64,000 nt of DNA, taken from assembly GCF_001619875.1 (NCBI RefSeq), contig NZ_LRFC01000034.1, positions 62,001 through 126,000 on the forward strand, written 5' to 3'. The notes beneath the pieces were generated by a model. The model made no database searches. It saw nothing but the letters and a program-made list of their open reading frames with translations, and was not told the DNA's origin. Made by a program: the position numbers and the translations under genes. Shown one piece after another: positions 43,852-52,544 of the stretch (its first letter is position 1; each line of letters starts with the position of its first letter). The stretch is from Fictibacillus phosphorivorans. Its GTDB lineage: Bacteria > Bacillota > Bacilli > Bacillales > Fictibacillaceae.

Positions 43852-45044
43852 AGAAGAATGTCCGATTAAAAGTAAAACCTTCGTATGTAAAGGGTCTTAA
43901 AACAGGCTATCCGCTCATTACAGAGGATGCTGTACAAAATATTAGCAGCGTAAAAGAAGAGGGAACCATTATAGAACTTTTTGATGAAAAGAATACCTTC
44001 CTCGGAAAAGGGTATTATGGCAAGCAAAATAAAGGCCGTGGATGGGTTCTGACACAAAACGCTCAAGAACTGATCGATCAGAACTTTTTTGAAAAGAAGC
44101 TGAAAAAGGCCATCGATTATCGACAAGAGCTTTACGGAAATTACGAAACAACTGCTTTTCGTGTATTTAATGGAGAGGGAGACGGAATCGGTGGACTGAC
44201 GATCGATCATTACAATGGATACTATTGTTTAACTTGGTATAGCGAAGGCGTCTATACATTTAAAGATGAAGTTGTTGCCTCTCTTAAAGAGCTTGTAAAA
44301 GTAAAGGGCATCTACGAGAAAAAACGTTTTGCGGTAAAAGGAAAATATATTGAGGACGACGATTTTGTTGAAGGTGAACGCGCACCAAGCCCGTTAATCG
44401 TACGAGAAAATAATATTCACTTTGCGGTATACCTAAATGAAGGCGCAATGGTGGGTGTTTTCCTGGATCAGCGTGATGTTCGAAAGACCATTCGTGATCA
44501 ATATGCAAAAGGAAAAACAGTGTTAAATACTTTCTCTTATACGGGTGCTTTTTCTGTTGCTGCTGCGCTCGGCGGTGCTGTTAAAACGACGAGCGTTGAC
44601 CTTGCCAACAGAAGCCGCAGCAAAACGCAGGAACAATTCAGCGTAAACGGTCTGAATTATGAGGATCACGATATTATTGTAGAAGACGTATTTAATTATT
44701 TTAAATATGCCGTTCGTAAGCAGTTGTCGTTTGATCTAGTTATTTTGGATCCGCCTAGTTTTGCCCGTTCTAAGAAACATACTTTCAGTGCAGGAAAGGA
44801 TTATCCAGAGCTGTTGGCACAAGCAATTCAGATCACTGAGAATAACGGGGTAATTGTGGCGTCTTCTAACTGTGCCACGTTTGGTATGAAGAGATTTAAA
44901 GAGATGATCTCTGCAGCTTTTAAGCAAACAGAGGGCACGTATAAAATTTTAGAAGAATTCAAGCTTCCGCAAGACTTTAAAACGCATAAAGAGTTTAAAG
45001 AAGGAAATTACTTAAAAGTTGTGTTCATCCAAAAGTTAAGTTAG
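43848..45044 (+). CDS. Class I SAM-dependent 23S rRNA methyltransferase (RlmI/YwbD-like)
   Basis: A 398-aa protein with an N-terminal PUA domain (1-80), an EEHEE-like insert and a Rossmann methyltransferase. NTFSYTGAFSVAAALGGA is the SAM-binding motif I and LVILDPPSFARS is motif IV (DPPxF), the signature of RlmI-type m5C methyltransferases. It modifies a cytosine in 23S rRNA in homologues. ATGA overlap with recQ. Confidence 0.92.
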   Translation: MKKNVRLKVKPSYVKGLKTGYPLITEDAVQNISSVKEEGTIIELFDEKNTFLGKGYYGKQNKGRGWVLTQNAQELIDQNFFEKKLKKAIDYRQELYGNYETTAFRVFNGEGDGIGGLTIDHYNGYYCLTWYSEGVYTFKDEVVASLKELVKVKGIYEKKRFAVKGKYIEDDDFVEGERAPSPLIVRENNIHFAVYLNEGAMVGVFLDQRDVRKTIRDQYAKGKTVLNTFSYTGAFSVAAALGGAVKTTSVDLANRSRSKTQEQFSVNGLNYEDHDIIVEDVFNYFKYAVRKQLSFDLVILDPPSFARSKKHTFSAGKDYPELLAQAIQITENNGVIVASSNCATFGMKRFKEMISAAFKQTEGTYKILEEFKLPQDFKTHKEFKEGNYLKVVFIQKLS

Positions 45045-45068
45045 AGGCGAAAGGAGATCAAACGATTG

Positions 45069-45725
45069 ATGAATAACGATCGCCGAATACTCATTATGAC
45101 TTCTGTTGCAGCAGAAAAAGACGCCATTTTAAGAGGGCTGGGAACAGATGCGAGATTTGATGTAGTCCTAGCAGGTGTCGGTCCCATTTTAGCGGGCATT
45201 CAAACAACAAAAGCGCTGCTGTCTAATGACTATGACTTCGTAATAAATATGGGAATCGCGGGTGGATTCCGTGGTAGAGCGGAAGTTGGTTCACTCGTAA
45301 TTGCCGATGAGATGGTATCGGCTGATCTTGGAGCCGAATCTCCTGATGGGTTTATTACGCTTGACGAACTCGGTTTTGGTGCTTCTACTCGAATAAAAGC
45401 GGATAGTGAAATGGCGCTGCATTTATTAGCGTCATTAAAACTAGCAGGAGCAGCCGTTCAACTTGGTAATGTTCTTACGTTGTCAACGGTGACGGGTACA
45501 TCCGAAACGACCGCAGAGCTCCTTAGACGCGAGCCGAATGCAGTGGCAGAAGCGATGGAAGGATACGGGGTCGCATTGGCCGCGCAAGAGTTCGGAAAAC
45601 CTGTACTCGAAATCCGATCCATTTCAAATCCAATCGGTCCGCGAGATCGTTCTGCTTGGCGTATGAGGGAAGCGTTCGATACACTAGAGAGAGCCAGTAA
45701 AGTTATCGCGGAGGTTTTGTTATGA
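45069..45725 (+). CDS. mqnB: Futalosine hydrolase MqnB
   Basis: A 218-aa nucleosidase of the MTA/SAH phosphorylase fold. GIAGGF near residue 65 and the C-terminal AVAEAMEGYGVALAAQEFGK with the catalytic Glu-Met-Glu-like patch match futalosine hydrolase, which releases hypoxanthine from futalosine to give dehypoxanthine futalosine in the alternative menaquinone route. AAAGGAGATC fits ATG 45069. It overlaps mqnD by 4 bp. Confidence 0.93.
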   Translation: MNNDRRILIMTSVAAEKDAILRGLGTDARFDVVLAGVGPILAGIQTTKALLSNDYDFVINMGIAGGFRGRAEVGSLVIADEMVSADLGAESPDGFITLDELGFGASTRIKADSEMALHLLASLKLAGAAVQLGNVLTLSTVTGTSETTAELLRREPNAVAEAMEGYGVALAAQEFGKPVLEIRSISNPIGPRDRSAWRMREAFDTLERASKVIAEVLL

Positions 45726-46567
45726 GTAAAATGAGTATTGCTTTTTCACCTTGTCCGAACGACACGTTTGTTTTTCATGCATTGGTTCATGGCCTCATTC
45801 CTGGGGCTCCTGAATTAAATGTTACATATGCAGACATTAATATCACGAACGAGTTAGCTGCTGAATCAGACCAGCTTGATCTATTGAAGATTTCCTATGC
45901 AGCGCTGCCGTACGTACTAGACAAATATGCTCTAATTCCATGTGGCGGTGCCTTAGGTCGAGGTTGTGGTCCTTTGGTTCTTGTGAATGAGCCAGGTGAT
46001 GTTACGCCTGATATGCTATCTGGAGCAAAAGTAGCTGTTCCGAGTGAACGTTCTACAGCGTACATGCTGTTCCGTTTATGGGCGGCTCAAAATGTGCCAG
46101 GCGGAGTAGGCGAGATCATCGTAATGCCTTTTAACGAGATCATGCCTGCTGTAAAAGAAGGCCGTATTGACGCAGGACTTGTGATCCACGAAGCACGTTT
46201 TACGTATCAAAATTATGGACTGAACCTGTTAGCTGACATGGGAAGCTGGTGGGAAGAAGATACAGGTCTGCCAATCCCGTTAGGAGCAATCATCGCACGC
46301 CGATCACTAGATTTAGAGTCTATTACTGAGTGGATCCGAAAATCGGTAGAGTATGCGTGGCGTAATCCCGAAGCATCTAGAGATTATGTGATGCAGCACG
46401 CGAGCGAGCTATCGGAAGACGTAGCGAAATCCCACATCGATCTTTATGTAAATGATTTTACTGCAGATCTAGGTGATAAAGGCTTTGAGGCAATCACGAC
46501 CTTGCTGAACCGTGCAGGAGAAGAAGGCATTGTGCCTAAGAAGGATTATACGGAGTTGCTGAAATAA
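45722..46567 (+). CDS. mqnD: 1,4-dihydroxy-6-naphthoate synthase MqnD
   Basis: A 281-aa enzyme with a binding-protein-like fold. It starts SIAFSPCPNDTFVFHALVHG, the MqnD signature; LLKISYAALPYVLDKY follows. It makes 1,4-dihydroxy-6-naphthoate from cyclic dehypoxanthine futalosine. Only mqnB and mqnD occur here; mqnA, C and E must be elsewhere. Confidence 0.95.
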   Translation: MSKMSIAFSPCPNDTFVFHALVHGLIPGAPELNVTYADINITNELAAESDQLDLLKISYAALPYVLDKYALIPCGGALGRGCGPLVLVNEPGDVTPDMLSGAKVAVPSERSTAYMLFRLWAAQNVPGGVGEIIVMPFNEIMPAVKEGRIDAGLVIHEARFTYQNYGLNLLADMGSWWEEDTGLPIPLGAIIARRSLDLESITEWIRKSVEYAWRNPEASRDYVMQHASELSEDVAKSHIDLYVNDFTADLGDKGFEAITTLLNRAGEEGIVPKKDYTELLK

Positions 46568-46693
46568 GATTGGACAAATTAATCCCTAGATTGGACAAAT
46601 TATTAGGGACATCGGACAAATTATCATGTGAATCCGACAAATTACAGTGAACATTGGACAGATTAACTCCTAGATTGGACAGATTATTTAAAA
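46568..46693 (+). repeat. Array E: six 21-bp units, core ATTGGACAAATTA
   Basis: Units start at 46568, 46589, 46610, 46631, 46652 and 46673, the first right after the mqnD stop codon. GATTGGACAAATTA (variants TCGGACAAATTA, CCGACAAATTA, TTGGACAGATTA) is followed by seven variable bases. Any open reading is broken by a stop within unit four. Confidence 0.92.
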
Positions 46694-46768
46694 AACCGGC
46701 ATTAACCACTCACTGTAAAAGCGCATACCTTATAACGAGAAGAAAATTCTGTTATAAGGAGGCGCAAT

Positions 46769-46957
46769 ATGTCTAATACGAATGTATTAACACTCATTGG
46801 GGCTTTATTAGCTGGTTATTTTCTGCTTGCACTTCCACTAGGCGGTACATTTTTAGCTGCGTTTGGTCCAGCAGTTAAAATTATCGCAATCCTAACTGTT
46901 CTTGTATTTGGAGCCGTATTAATTTACAAAGGGCTCAGGGATATATTAAGAAAATAA
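46769..46957 (+). CDS. Small two-helix membrane protein (62 aa)
   Basis: Hydrophobic segments at about 7-27 and 33-53, ending in a basic KGLRDILRK. AAGGAGGCGC is an excellent ribosome site and a strong terminator follows. No family recognised. Confidence 0.8.
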   Translation: MSNTNVLTLIGALLAGYFLLALPLGGTFLAAFGPAVKIIAILTVLVFGAVLIYKGLRDILRK

Positions 46958-46966
46958 ATGGATACA

Positions 46967-47002
46967 ACAACACCCGCTAAAAGGTTAGCGGGTGTTGTTT
47001 TC
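46967..47002. terminator. Bidirectional terminator
   Basis: ACAACACCCGCTAA (46967-46980) pairs perfectly with TTAGCGGGTGTTGT (46985-46998), between convergent genes. Confidence 0.93.
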
Positions 47003-47010
47003 CTTATATT

Positions 47011-47457
47011 TCAAAGCAATTCTTTAAGTTCAGCAGTAAACTTCTCCACAAGCTCAGGACGTCCATGAAATTGTGCAGGCGTGTTTTGAAAGAGCTTAAT
47101 GAACCAATCGGTTTCTTTCTTAACGGCAACAACGGTATGATGCGTATTCAGCTCAGGAGAAAGTTCGGTTTTTCCTACTGGAATCATTCCTGCGATTGCC
47201 CGAAGAATTACGGCATCTTCGCTTAAGAAAGATACATTTTTTACCTTCGCGTAATAAGGAGGGGTAGGGAAGCTGCTGAAAATCGGCTCCAAGTGTGAAT
47301 AGATCTCTTCAGGACCGAATGCCTGGCTTCCATCATAGCCGATCATCTCACCGTCTTCTGTAAAATAATCAGCCATACCGCGTGCATTTCGCTCATTCCA
47401 TGCGTTCAAAAATTGTTGATACAAATTTTGAACGGCATTTGTTGCCTCATTCGTCAT
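47011..47457 (-). CDS. SgcJ/EcaC-type NTF2-like (DUF4440/SnoaL) protein
   Basis: A 148-aa NTF2-like cone fold: NLYQQFLNAWNERNARGMAD, then YFTEDGEMIGYDG and a closing TPAQFHGRPE block usual in SgcJ/EcaC proteins. Active-site residues are not conserved enough to name a reaction. A start at ATG 47457 is preceded by GGGGGAC. Confidence 0.83.
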   Translation of the reverse strand: MTNEATNAVQNLYQQFLNAWNERNARGMADYFTEDGEMIGYDGSQAFGPEEIYSHLEPIFSSFPTPPYYAKVKNVSFLSEDAVILRAIAGMIPVGKTELSPELNTHHTVVAVKKETDWFIKLFQNTPAQFHGRPELVEKFTAELKELL

Positions 47458-47540
47458 CGCCAGTCCCCCATATGTAAAATAGTTTTATTTCATCATAACA
47501 AAAAAACAGCCACCACAAAAATGGCGACTGAATGTAAAGG

Positions 47541-48641
47541 TTATTTTTGCTTGGCAGCAACTAGCCGTTCGATTTCTTGGTCAAGCCTAGTTTGGATGGC
47601 GTCTAATATTGAAAAATTCATAGCTGCAATATAAATTTTCTCGAGATCATCATGGTTATCTTTTGCAGCTGCTAAAAAGCTTATCGCTTCTTTCATTTTC
47701 TGTGAATAACGGCCGCTGATCTCTTTAAGACTATCAAAATATTTTTCATCTGTACCCCGTTTAATCGTTTTTTCATACATATCAACAATTGAATCTCCTG
47801 GACGTTCAGGAAAATATTCGTGAGGTGCAGTGCTGTCAAAAATCGCAAAACCTAACTCTCTTACAATAATCATGTCGAGACTATTAGGATCGAATCCGCA
47901 ATGATATATCTCCACATCATATCCTGAAGCCTCAGCATTGGCTGCTAATTTCTTTAATAATGTGGATTTACCTGACCCCGGCCGGCCCTTAATAAGGTAC
48001 CGTTTATTCAATCCCTCTGTTAAGTTAGGAACAAAGTCTACAGCTCCCTTAGGGGTAGCAGCTCCTAGGAAACGGTGATACACGTTTGCTTGTTTATTTA
48101 CTTTTTTAGAAAAAAACAGATGCATCAATTCATCGGTAAGTTTGTTAGCTTTGTTGTAATCCATGTTCATAATATAAATTTCTTCCCATTCATCATGAAT
48201 GAGGAGTGCTTCATGGAAGGTTTCGTATGCTTTTTGGAAATCAGCAGAGATCGACTCAGACAGCTTAAGAATTTCATTTTTACTTTTTGCAAGCTTCTTA
48301 GAATCCCATGCCTCTCCTAAGTTAACGTATTCTTCAATAGCGCCCGGAGCTTTTGGTTCAATAACATGTGGTGCGGTACCATCGACGATTCCAATACTAA
48401 GTTCGCGAAGGATCACCCCGTCGATCGACCCGTTGTCAGAAGCGCAATGAATGTATTCAACATCATAGCCCTCTTCATTCCACTTTTTACCGATTGATTT
48501 CATTAATGTAGATTTTCCTGTGCCAGGGCCGCCTTTAAGGATAAAAAGACGATCAAGACCACTAATATTGGATGAAAATAGGTTGTGAAAACCTCTTGCC
48601 GTATTGCCGCCAGCATAATAGTTTAGAATTTTTCCAGTCAA
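47541..48641 (-). CDS. Tandem P-loop NTPase (PRK06851-like)
   Basis: A 366-aa cytoplasmic protein with two homologous halves, each with a Walker A loop: GGPGTGKSTLMK near residue 38 and GRPGSGKSTLLK near 218. Each is followed by VEYIHC or VEIYHCGFD and IVRELGFAIFDSTAPHE-like blocks. I associate this layout with the uncharacterised PRK06851 family of spore-formers. TTG 48641 after AGAGGAG. It has 777 bp of noncoding DNA upstream. Confidence 0.8.
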   Translation of the reverse strand: MTGKILNYYAGGNTARGFHNLFSSNISGLDRLFILKGGPGTGKSTLMKSIGKKWNEEGYDVEYIHCASDNGSIDGVILRELSIGIVDGTAPHVIEPKAPGAIEEYVNLGEAWDSKKLAKSKNEILKLSESISADFQKAYETFHEALLIHDEWEEIYIMNMDYNKANKLTDELMHLFFSKKVNKQANVYHRFLGAATPKGAVDFVPNLTEGLNKRYLIKGRPGSGKSTLLKKLAANAEASGYDVEIYHCGFDPNSLDMIIVRELGFAIFDSTAPHEYFPERPGDSIVDMYEKTIKRGTDEKYFDSLKEISGRYSQKMKEAISFLAAAKDNHDDLEKIYIAAMNFSILDAIQTRLDQEIERLVAAKQK

Positions 48642-48916
48642 TGTTCAAAACACTCCTCTTATGTGTAGTTGTGTTTCTATTTGCATGGTATGTAAGGAGG
48701 AATGAATAGGTGATAGCCTAAAAAAACACATTTATTATTTAAATTGTTGAAATATGATGAAATAAAAAGAAATTTTACGAATGAAGGAGTATGTTTAACA
48801 AAAGAGGAATAAATACACGGTAAATCACATAAAATTGATTATTCTGAATATTTAAATAAAATTTAGAATGAGTTAATATGTAATTAACAAAGAAACACCA
48901 CCTTTACAAAAGGAAG

Positions 48917-49019
48917 GCGTGATTCCAATGAAATAAGTTAGCGAAGCATATCAAATCACATCCAGTTAGAGATCAGCCGGTGAAAACTGATTTCGAGATG
49001 TGTGGATATGTGGGAACGC
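48917..49019 (+). ncRNA. Structured RNA motif, copy 1 of a tandem pair
   Basis: Predicted pairings are P1 GCGT(GA)TTCC with GGGAACGC, P2 CATATC (48947-48952) with GATATG (49005-49010), P3 CACATC with GATGTG, and P4 ATCAG (48972-48976) with CTGAT (48987-48991). The terminal loop CCGGTGAAAA and the strings ATTCCAATGA, TAGCGAAGCAT and TGTGGGAA recur in copy 2 while the helices change by compensating substitutions. I cannot match it to a riboswitch family I know. Strand is assumed from the plus-strand terminator at 49311. Confidence 0.75.
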
Positions 49020-49040
49020 GCAAATACGCATTACGAAAGA

Positions 49041-49144
49041 GGTTGATTCCAATGACGTATGTGAGCGAAGCATGCTAAGATCGTGTTGCAGTTGGAAATA
49101 GCCGGTGAAAACTATTTTCGCAGCATGTGGGCATGTGGGAAATT
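49041..49144 (+). ncRNA. Structured RNA motif, copy 2 of a tandem pair
   Basis: Same layout as copy 1, 21 nt later: P1 GGTT(GA)TTCC with GGGAAATT, P2 CATGC with GCATG, P3 TGTTGC with GCAGCA, P4 AATAG with CTATT around the identical loop CCGGTGAAAA. Every helix differs from copy 1 but still pairs. A 280-nt segment with no gene separates it from the WGR gene and includes the terminator at 49311. Confidence 0.75.
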
Positions 49145-49310
49145 ACCGTGGTAAAGGGAAAGTGAAATTTAAAAAGGAAAAATAAGATCTAATGCAAGGC
49201 AATTGATTGAACGAACAATTAATTGAAGTCTAGTTATGGGACAAATAACTAGCATTTGTGTATTAGGAAGAAAGGAAAGAACGTTTAAGTGAATAGTGTG
49301 AGTTTAAGCT

Positions 49311-49358
49311 AAAGGCGCTGTTTATGTGATGTATACATATTCAGCGTCTTTGTTTTGT
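49311..49358 (+). terminator. Terminator downstream of the tandem RNA motifs
   Basis: AAAGGCGCTG (49311-49320) pairs with CAGCGTCTTT (49342-49351), then GTTTTGTT. It may end a free-standing RNA or be the switch for the next gene. Confidence 0.82.
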
Positions 49359-49418
49359 TATACCATAGATATATAAGCGTGAACTAATTTCGGTATGGAA
49401 GATGAGGGGTTATTTTTT

Positions 49419-50210
49419 ATGGAAACTTTACTTATTTATCAAGTTGGTTCTTCTAATAAGTTTTGGAAAATAAACCAGACTGGGAATTCTTATGTGGTTA
49501 CTTACGGAAAAGTGGGAACTGTTGGAGCTGTAAAAACCAAAACCTTCGACTCTGAAGAGGAATGCCGTAAAGAAGCTGATAAACTCATCCGCTCCAAGAT
49601 GAAGAAAGGGTACGTCATAGCAGAATCAAACAATCTAGTTTTAAAAGATTCAACCATGACAGAAACTCTATTTTGGGAGCTGATTGATAAATGTAAAGAA
49701 AAAGGCGATGATTCCGATGAGCAAATGGAATGGCTGGTGTATCAGCTCTCAAAAAGGCCTGTGAAAGACATCGTTATGTTTGATTATATTTTTAATACAT
49801 ACTATTTAAAGTCATATACATCCGATTTATGGGCTGCAGCCTACATCACAATGGGAGGATGTTCTGACGATTGCTTTGATTACTTTAGAGCCTTCCTTCT
49901 CTATCTTGGTAAAGAAGCTTACGAGACTGCTATAAAAGATCCTGAGTCACTGCTGCCTTATTTAAAATTGATTGAAGAACAAGAAGAGGTTCCGCAGCTT
50001 GAAGAGCTATTGTCTGTAGCGTGTGAAGCATATGAAGAAAAGACGGGTCAAGATTTCGAAGAGTACCAAGATCTATACGATAAGTTAACAAACGAACCAT
50101 TTAACCAACCAGAAATCGAGTTTGACTGGGATGAAGATGATGAAGAAGGTCTGAAGAAAAAGTTTCCCCTTTTATGGGAAGCTTTTGGAGAAACACCAAT
50201 TGAATACTAA
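49419..50210 (+). CDS. WGR and DUF4240 domain protein
   Basis: A 263-aa protein. The N-terminal WGR domain (1-70: [20 protein letters not shown], with YGKVG in place of WGRVG) is a nucleic-acid-binding module best known from PARPs. DUF4240 (about 85-200) starts [13 protein letters not shown]. The tail is acidic. Function unknown; fusions of these two domains recur in Bacillaceae. GAGGGG fits ATG 49419, while ATG 49395 has none. It lies downstream of the tandem RNA and its terminator. Confidence 0.85.
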   Translation: METLLIYQVGSSNKFWKINQTGNSYVVTYGKVGTVGAVKTKTFDSEEECRKEADKLIRSKMKKGYVIAESNNLVLKDSTMTETLFWELIDKCKEKGDDSDEQMEWLVYQLSKRPVKDIVMFDYIFNTYYLKSYTSDLWAAAYITMGGCSDDCFDYFRAFLLYLGKEAYETAIKDPESLLPYLKLIEEQEEVPQLEELLSVACEAYEEKTGQDFEEYQDLYDKLTNEPFNQPEIEFDWDEDDEEGLKKKFPLLWEAFGETPIEY

Positions 50211-50223
50211 TGAAATAAAATCA

Positions 50224-50256
50224 AAACTCACCATTTTTCAAGAAGGTGAGTTTTTT
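50224..50256 (+). terminator. Terminator of the WGR gene
   Basis: AAACTCACC pairs with GGTGAGTTT, then TTT. Confidence 0.9.
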
Positions 50257-50313
50257 ATAAATGGTACTTTTTTAAAAGGTTGTAGCTTATAGAATTTTTT
50301 CCTTCACTGACAA

Positions 50314-50440
50314 GTTGATTGTAGTGAAAGATGCGAGACTCCTGGGGGATTAGCGGGACAGGTGAGACACCTAAGTGCGAAGCGCCGAGGTGGCTCACCG
50401 CACGCCCCCCGGAAAGCGAGCATCTGTAACGGAAATCAAC
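50314..50440. repeat. Dispersed palindromic element of Bacillaceae
   Basis: GTTGATT (50314-50320) and AATCAAC (50434-50440) bound the element; AGATGC and GCATCT form an inner stem, and the middle is unusually GC-rich (GAGACTCCTGGGGGATTAGC). I recall near-identical ~130-bp elements scattered through many Bacillaceae genomes, which often yield false small ORFs. The 150 bp beyond it contains no gene I can support. Confidence 0.75.
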
Positions 50441-50593
50441 ACTCTCAAGATCAACAAAGCATCAAAAAAGCCTTTTTAAAAAATACGCCTCAAGTCCTAG
50501 AACACATTACTTCTCGAAGCCATGTTGATTTTAGGAAGGTTTCGGTAAGGTAATAATAGAAACATATTAAGTACGAACTTTTTTTATTAAAAC

Positions 50594-50620
50594 GAAACTC
50601 TCAAACTTGTACAAACGTAT
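50594..50620 (+). promoter_or_regulatory. Sigma-W-type promoter of xpaC-yaaN
   Basis: GAAAC (50594-50598), 17 bp, CGTAT (50616-50620), matching the ECF sigma-W consensus TGAAAC-N16-CGTA with a C for the leading T. The xpaC-yaaN unit belongs to the sigma-W regulon in B. subtilis as I recall, which supports the call. Confidence 0.7.
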
Positions 50621-50655
50621 GAATAAAAAAGAGTTTATGTCAGGAGTCGATTACA

Positions 50656-51321
50656 ATGAACGGATTTTTAGCCTTTTTTATCCGCATGTTTGTTGCTATC
50701 CCAGCTTCAGTAGGAGTATGGCTGGCTAGTATTATCGGATATGACCAGACTTACCTTATATCATCAGGGATTGCAGTAGCCGGTGGAGCTGCCGCATATA
50801 CAGCAACGGGACTTCTTCAAAAGCAGCGATTTCTTAGTGAACATCAATTATCGAGAAGAGAATATAAATACATCAAAAAAAATCTAGATGAAGCGAAGCC
50901 TAAAATCTACCGGCTTCAAAAAGCATTGCTTTCTGTTCGAGATCTGCCCACATTAAAACAAAGAGCCGATCTTGTACGTGTCGTAAGGAAGATCCAAAGT
51001 TTAACTCAAAAAGAACCACGGCGTTTTTATTTAGCAGAACAGTTTTACTTCTCACATTTGGATTCAGCGGTTGAACTCACTGAGAAGTATATGTTTTTAT
51101 CATCACAGCCGCGAAAGACGAAGGAACTAACCCTTTCGTTAGTGGAGACTAAAAGAACGCTGGACGAACTAAAAGAGTACATCGAAAAGGATTTATACCA
51201 AGTTTTGTCAAATGATATAGATGACCTTCATTACGAAATCGATGTAGCGAAGTACTCCATTAAATCTCTGAAAGAATCACAATCCATAAAAAAGGCAGGA
51301 GATATAAATGAAAGAAAATAA
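50656..51321 (+). CDS. xpaC: XpaC-family protein
   Basis: A 221-aa protein with two N-terminal membrane segments (about 4-45) and a helical cytoplasmic part. It matches the XpaC family, named after 5-bromo-4-chloroindolyl phosphate hydrolysis; its activity is not established. It overlaps yaaN by 14 bp and follows a sigma-W-like promoter, so it belongs to the envelope-stress response. Confidence 0.9.
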   Translation: MNGFLAFFIRMFVAIPASVGVWLASIIGYDQTYLISSGIAVAGGAAAYTATGLLQKQRFLSEHQLSRREYKYIKKNLDEAKPKIYRLQKALLSVRDLPTLKQRADLVRVVRKIQSLTQKEPRRFYLAEQFYFSHLDSAVELTEKYMFLSSQPRKTKELTLSLVETKRTLDELKEYIEKDLYQVLSNDIDDLHYEIDVAKYSIKSLKESQSIKKAGDINERK

Positions 51322-52483
51322 TACACAGCCCTTAAATCATACAGATGAACCAGCAAATCTAATGGATGACTTGCTGGCAAATCCTTTTGGGGAGAAGCAA
51401 GAATCCGCAGTTCAAGCAAACGGCAACAAACAAGTTCGTTTGATAGATGTGCTTCCTGAAGAAAACAAGGAAAAAGCGTATCAGTTAGCCAAACAGATTG
51501 ACCCTACTAATCACCAGACGATGATTACGTATGGAGCACCGGCGCAGGCAAAACTGCACTCATTCTCAAACACGATGCTCGAGCACGTAAAAAAGAAAGA
51601 TACGGGACAAATCGGTGAAATCATTGGAGATTTGATGAGAAAGCTTCAAGACGTAAATCCTGAAGAACTAAAGTCAAACAAACCAACGTTAATCGGACGC
51701 ATGTTCGGTAAGCTTTCAGGCTCAGTTCAAGAAGTTCTTTCCAAGTATCAAAAGACGGGTGCACAGATTGACCGCATTTCTGTTAAATTGGACGGAAGTA
51801 AAAATGTGCTCATGTCCGATATCGTCATGCTTGAAAAGCTGTACGAAAACAATAAAGAGTACTTCCAGGCTCTGAATGTCTATATCGCAGCTGGGGAATT
51901 AAAGTTAGATGAGCTTAATCAAGTAACGATTCCTGAGATGAGAAAAGTCGCAGAACAGACGAACGATCAGATGAAATTTCAAGAAGTAAATGATATGGTA
52001 CAGTTTGCTGACCGCTTAGATAAGCGTGTTCATGACTTGAAACTAAGCCGCGAAATCACGATTCAGAGTGCACCGCAGATCAGACTTATTCAAAACACGA
52101 ACCAAGCACTTGTTGAAAAAATACAGTCATCGATCATGACGGCGATTCCGTTATGGAAAAACCAAGTTGCGATCGCACTGACGTTAATCAGACAGCGGAA
52201 TGCTGTGGAAGCTCAAAAACAGGTTTCCAAAACGACGAACGAACTTTTACTTAAAAATGCAGAAATGCTTAAAACCAATACGATTGAAACCGCAAAAGAA
52301 AACGAACGCGGCTTAATCGATATTGAGACGCTGAAGAAAACACAAGAAAATCTTCTTTCCACACTCGAAGAAACCCTTCGTATCCAAGAAGAAGGCCGCA
52401 TGAAGAGACGTCTTGCGGAAGAAGAACTCGCAACGATGGAGATTGTGCTAAGACAGAAGCTGCTAGAAATTAAAGGTGAATAA
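51308..52483 (+). CDS. yaaN: TelA/YaaN toxic-anion resistance family protein
   Basis: A 391-aa soluble, highly helical protein of the TelA family, linked to tellurite and cell-envelope-stress resistance. [24 protein letters not shown] and [20 protein letters not shown] blocks are typical; the C-terminal third is coiled coil. Paired with xpaC as in B. subtilis. AGGAGATA precedes the start. Confidence 0.93.
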   Translation: MKENNTQPLNHTDEPANLMDDLLANPFGEKQESAVQANGNKQVRLIDVLPEENKEKAYQLAKQIDPTNHQTMITYGAPAQAKLHSFSNTMLEHVKKKDTGQIGEIIGDLMRKLQDVNPEELKSNKPTLIGRMFGKLSGSVQEVLSKYQKTGAQIDRISVKLDGSKNVLMSDIVMLEKLYENNKEYFQALNVYIAAGELKLDELNQVTIPEMRKVAEQTNDQMKFQEVNDMVQFADRLDKRVHDLKLSREITIQSAPQIRLIQNTNQALVEKIQSSIMTAIPLWKNQVAIALTLIRQRNAVEAQKQVSKTTNELLLKNAEMLKTNTIETAKENERGLIDIETLKKTQENLLSTLEETLRIQEEGRMKRRLAEEELATMEIVLRQKLLEIKGE

Positions 52484-52488
52484 ATAAA

Positions 52489-52524
52489 GAAGGAGCTAAT
52501 CCCTTTTTACGGGTTAGCTCCTTC
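52489..52524 (+). terminator. Terminator of xpaC-yaaN
   Basis: AAGGAGCTAA and CCC pair with GGG and TTAGCTCCTT; it may also serve brnQ from the other side. Confidence 0.88.
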
Positions 52525-52544
52525 GTTTGTTATGCTGTGAGAAA

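Noticed and set aside
48917..49144. Glycine, c-di-GMP, c-di-AMP or cobalamin riboswitch
   Set aside because: The tandem layout recalls the glycine riboswitch, but none of the conserved cores of these classes that I know is present.
50362..50553. 63-aa open frame in the GC-rich palindromic element
   Set aside because: Lies within a dispersed noncoding element known for producing false small ORFs; no ribosome site.
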